NCBI RefSeq assembly: GCF_022539315.1
Contig: NC_066314.1
Coordinates: 61,117,543 to 61,181,542, forward strand
Reading direction: 5' to 3'
DNA: 64,000 bases
Source of the DNA: Serinus canaria
Taxonomy: Eukaryota > Chordata > Aves > Passeriformes > Fringillidae
How positions within the stretch are numbered: position 1 is the stretch's first letter; every line of letters starts with the position of its first letter. Positions 62,782-64,000 of the stretch are shown here, in pieces. The notes below the pieces were generated by a model. That model saw nothing but the letters and a program-made list of their open reading frames with translations, was not told the DNA's origin and did no database searches. The position numbers were made by a program, and so were the translations under genes.

Positions 62782-62989
62782 GAAAGACATCCACAATGAA
62801 GAGCTTTCAGCACTCTGTGGGAAACCCCAGCCTGTTCTAAGTGTATGACCTGGTGACTTCTTATTGCAAGGTCCACAGCACAGGGGAAAATCCAGTGGGA
62901 GGCATTCCCCACCAGCAAGTGCCCATGCAGAAGGGGAGAAGGGGTCTGAACAGCATTTAAAAAGCAGGCAAAGAAATGAGACATAAGAG

Positions 62990-63455
62990 GGATGTGGACC
63001 TGATGAAGCAAGTCCAAAGGAGATGCTCAGAGGGATGAAGCATCTCTGCTATAAGGAAAGGTTGAGAAAATTGGGGTTGTTCAGCCCGGAGAAAGAAAGG
63101 TTCCAGGGAGACCTTACCACAGCCTTCCAGTACCTAAAGAGGCCTACAAGAAAGCTGGAGAGAGACCTTTTACAAGGCATGTAGTGACAGGACATAGGGG
63201 AAATGTCTTTAAACTGAGAGTAGGTTTAGGTTGAATATTAGGAAGAAGCTCTTTACTGTGGGGGTGGTGAGGCACTGGCACAGGGTGCTACAGAGAAATT
63301 CGGGATGCCCCATCCTTGGCAGTGTTTGAGGCCAGGCTGGATGGGGCTTTGAGAAACCTGGTCTACTGGAAGGTGTCCCTGCCTATGGCAGGGGGCTTGA
63401 AATGAAATGATCTTTAAAATTCCTTCCAACTCAAATTGTTCTGGGATTCTATTAT
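62990..63455 (+). mobile_element. CR1 LINE 3' end
   Basis: Well-preserved CR1 3' region in plus orientation: acctgatgaagcaagtccaa, ttggggttgttcagcccgga, gagaccttaccacagccttc, ctttactgtgggggtggtga, atgccccatccttggcagtg, ggctggatggggctttgaga and the terminal ctgggattctatta. 5'-truncated like most copies. It lies in the upstream ATP6V0A4 intron. Confidence 0.95.
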
Positions 63456-64000
63456 AGGCAGTAAATTGTAATTCAGAAAGAGAACAAGGCTTGCTGAAAA
63501 CTGAAAGAGCACTGGCAGCAGCAGTCTGATCCTGGGCAATGGCTATGGCAGAACTCCCTGTATGTCTGAGCTCCAGGATCAGAAATCAGTGATTGAGAGC
63601 TGGGAGTCTTCCCTCATGTCCATGACTGCTTCATAGACAGATGCCCACCTCAGGAGGGCTGAATTTCCCTCTGGATGGTCATTGCCCTCCACTGCTCATA
63701 GAAGGTACCCTGGAGGGCCCCATTTGCAATGCAGGAATTGCTAACAGTCCCCAGGGTTCTGTCACTTCTTGGGACTGAAGTCAGTCATGCCAGCTGGATG
63801 AAAGATCCACCTGCTTTTATTCTGACAAAAGGCAGGATGTAAGGAAAGACCTACCCTGAGAGTGGATGTCAGGGAAGAGCAATTGCTCAGCCTCTCCCTG
63901 CAGGCTCTTGGCTGGCCTTGCTTGGCTGAGGAGCTATACCTGAAATGGGTTTGGTGACAGCAGACAGATCCTCTCATCAAATCTGATTTACACTGCAACA

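Larger units (their letters stand above)
59896..64000 (-). other. Upstream ATP6V0A4 intron (open at right edge)
   Basis: The next upstream exon should encode the segment ending in a split glycine codon (human KKICDG); I searched the minus strand and did not find it, so this intron is at least 4.1 kb. Contents: a CAAG/CAAA microsatellite at about 60446-60482, A25 at 62757-62781 and a CR1 copy at 62990-63455. Confidence 0.65.

Noticed and set aside
59896..64000. N-terminal ATP6V0A4 exons or TMEM213
   Set aside because: No minus-strand match to the IFIIFYQGE-type segment and no plus-strand signal peptide/TMEM213-like frame could be found.

Overview
This is vertebrate nuclear DNA, most likely from a songbird (Passeriformes). 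The coding content is spread over many short exons with GT-AG borders and compact introns. The interspersed repeats are CR1 LINE 3' ends, with the 8-bp-type ATTCT end, plus several LTR families I recognise as typical of passerine genomes. There is no bacterial gene organisation, and nearly all the short open reading frames are chance.

Two genes are supported, both on the minus strand and arranged head to tail. SVOPL (SV2-related protein-like, an orphan major facilitator superfamily transporter) runs from its ATG at 39,099 down to about 25,243. I assembled 14 coding exons with consistent phases, giving about 487-505 residues. ATP6V0A4 (V-ATPase V0 subunit a, isoform 4) ends at a TAA at 45,836-45,838 and enters the window at 59,895. 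Thirteen coding exons give the C-terminal 603 residues or so; the N-terminal part, about 240 residues, lies beyond the right edge or in unresolved intron. The SVOPL-ATP6V0A4 neighbourhood matches the human 7q34 order (TRIM24, SVOPL, ATP6V0A4, TMEM213), which supports both identifications.

Layout: 1-25,242 is intergenic and repeat-bearing. It holds an LTR at 256-672 (-), an LTR at 2,150-2,760 (+), CR1 fragments, a six-copy tandem array of about 190 bp at 19,680-20,770, a strongly base-skewed LTR-like block at 20,770-21,960, and an extreme AT tract at 24,050-24,545 fused to an LTR 3' end. SVOPL occupies 25,243-39,099 and has two LTRs in its largest intron. The spacer 39,100-45,835 contains a perfect 279-bp direct duplication. 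ATP6V0A4 fills 45,836-59,895, with an antisense LTR close to one splice donor. The right end is upstream intron with a CR1 copy.

The two genes are not known to act in one pathway; their linkage is conserved synteny. ATP6V0A4 carries the membrane arginines needed for proton translocation. SVOPL shows MFS motif A and the sugar-transporter-like PES and VYPT elements, but its substrate is unknown. The most interesting observation is a 24-bp tandem duplication that copies a complete 5' splice site at the end of one ATP6V0A4 exon, creating two equivalent in-frame donors that would differ by eight residues in a variable cytosolic loop. I found no wholly new gene system.
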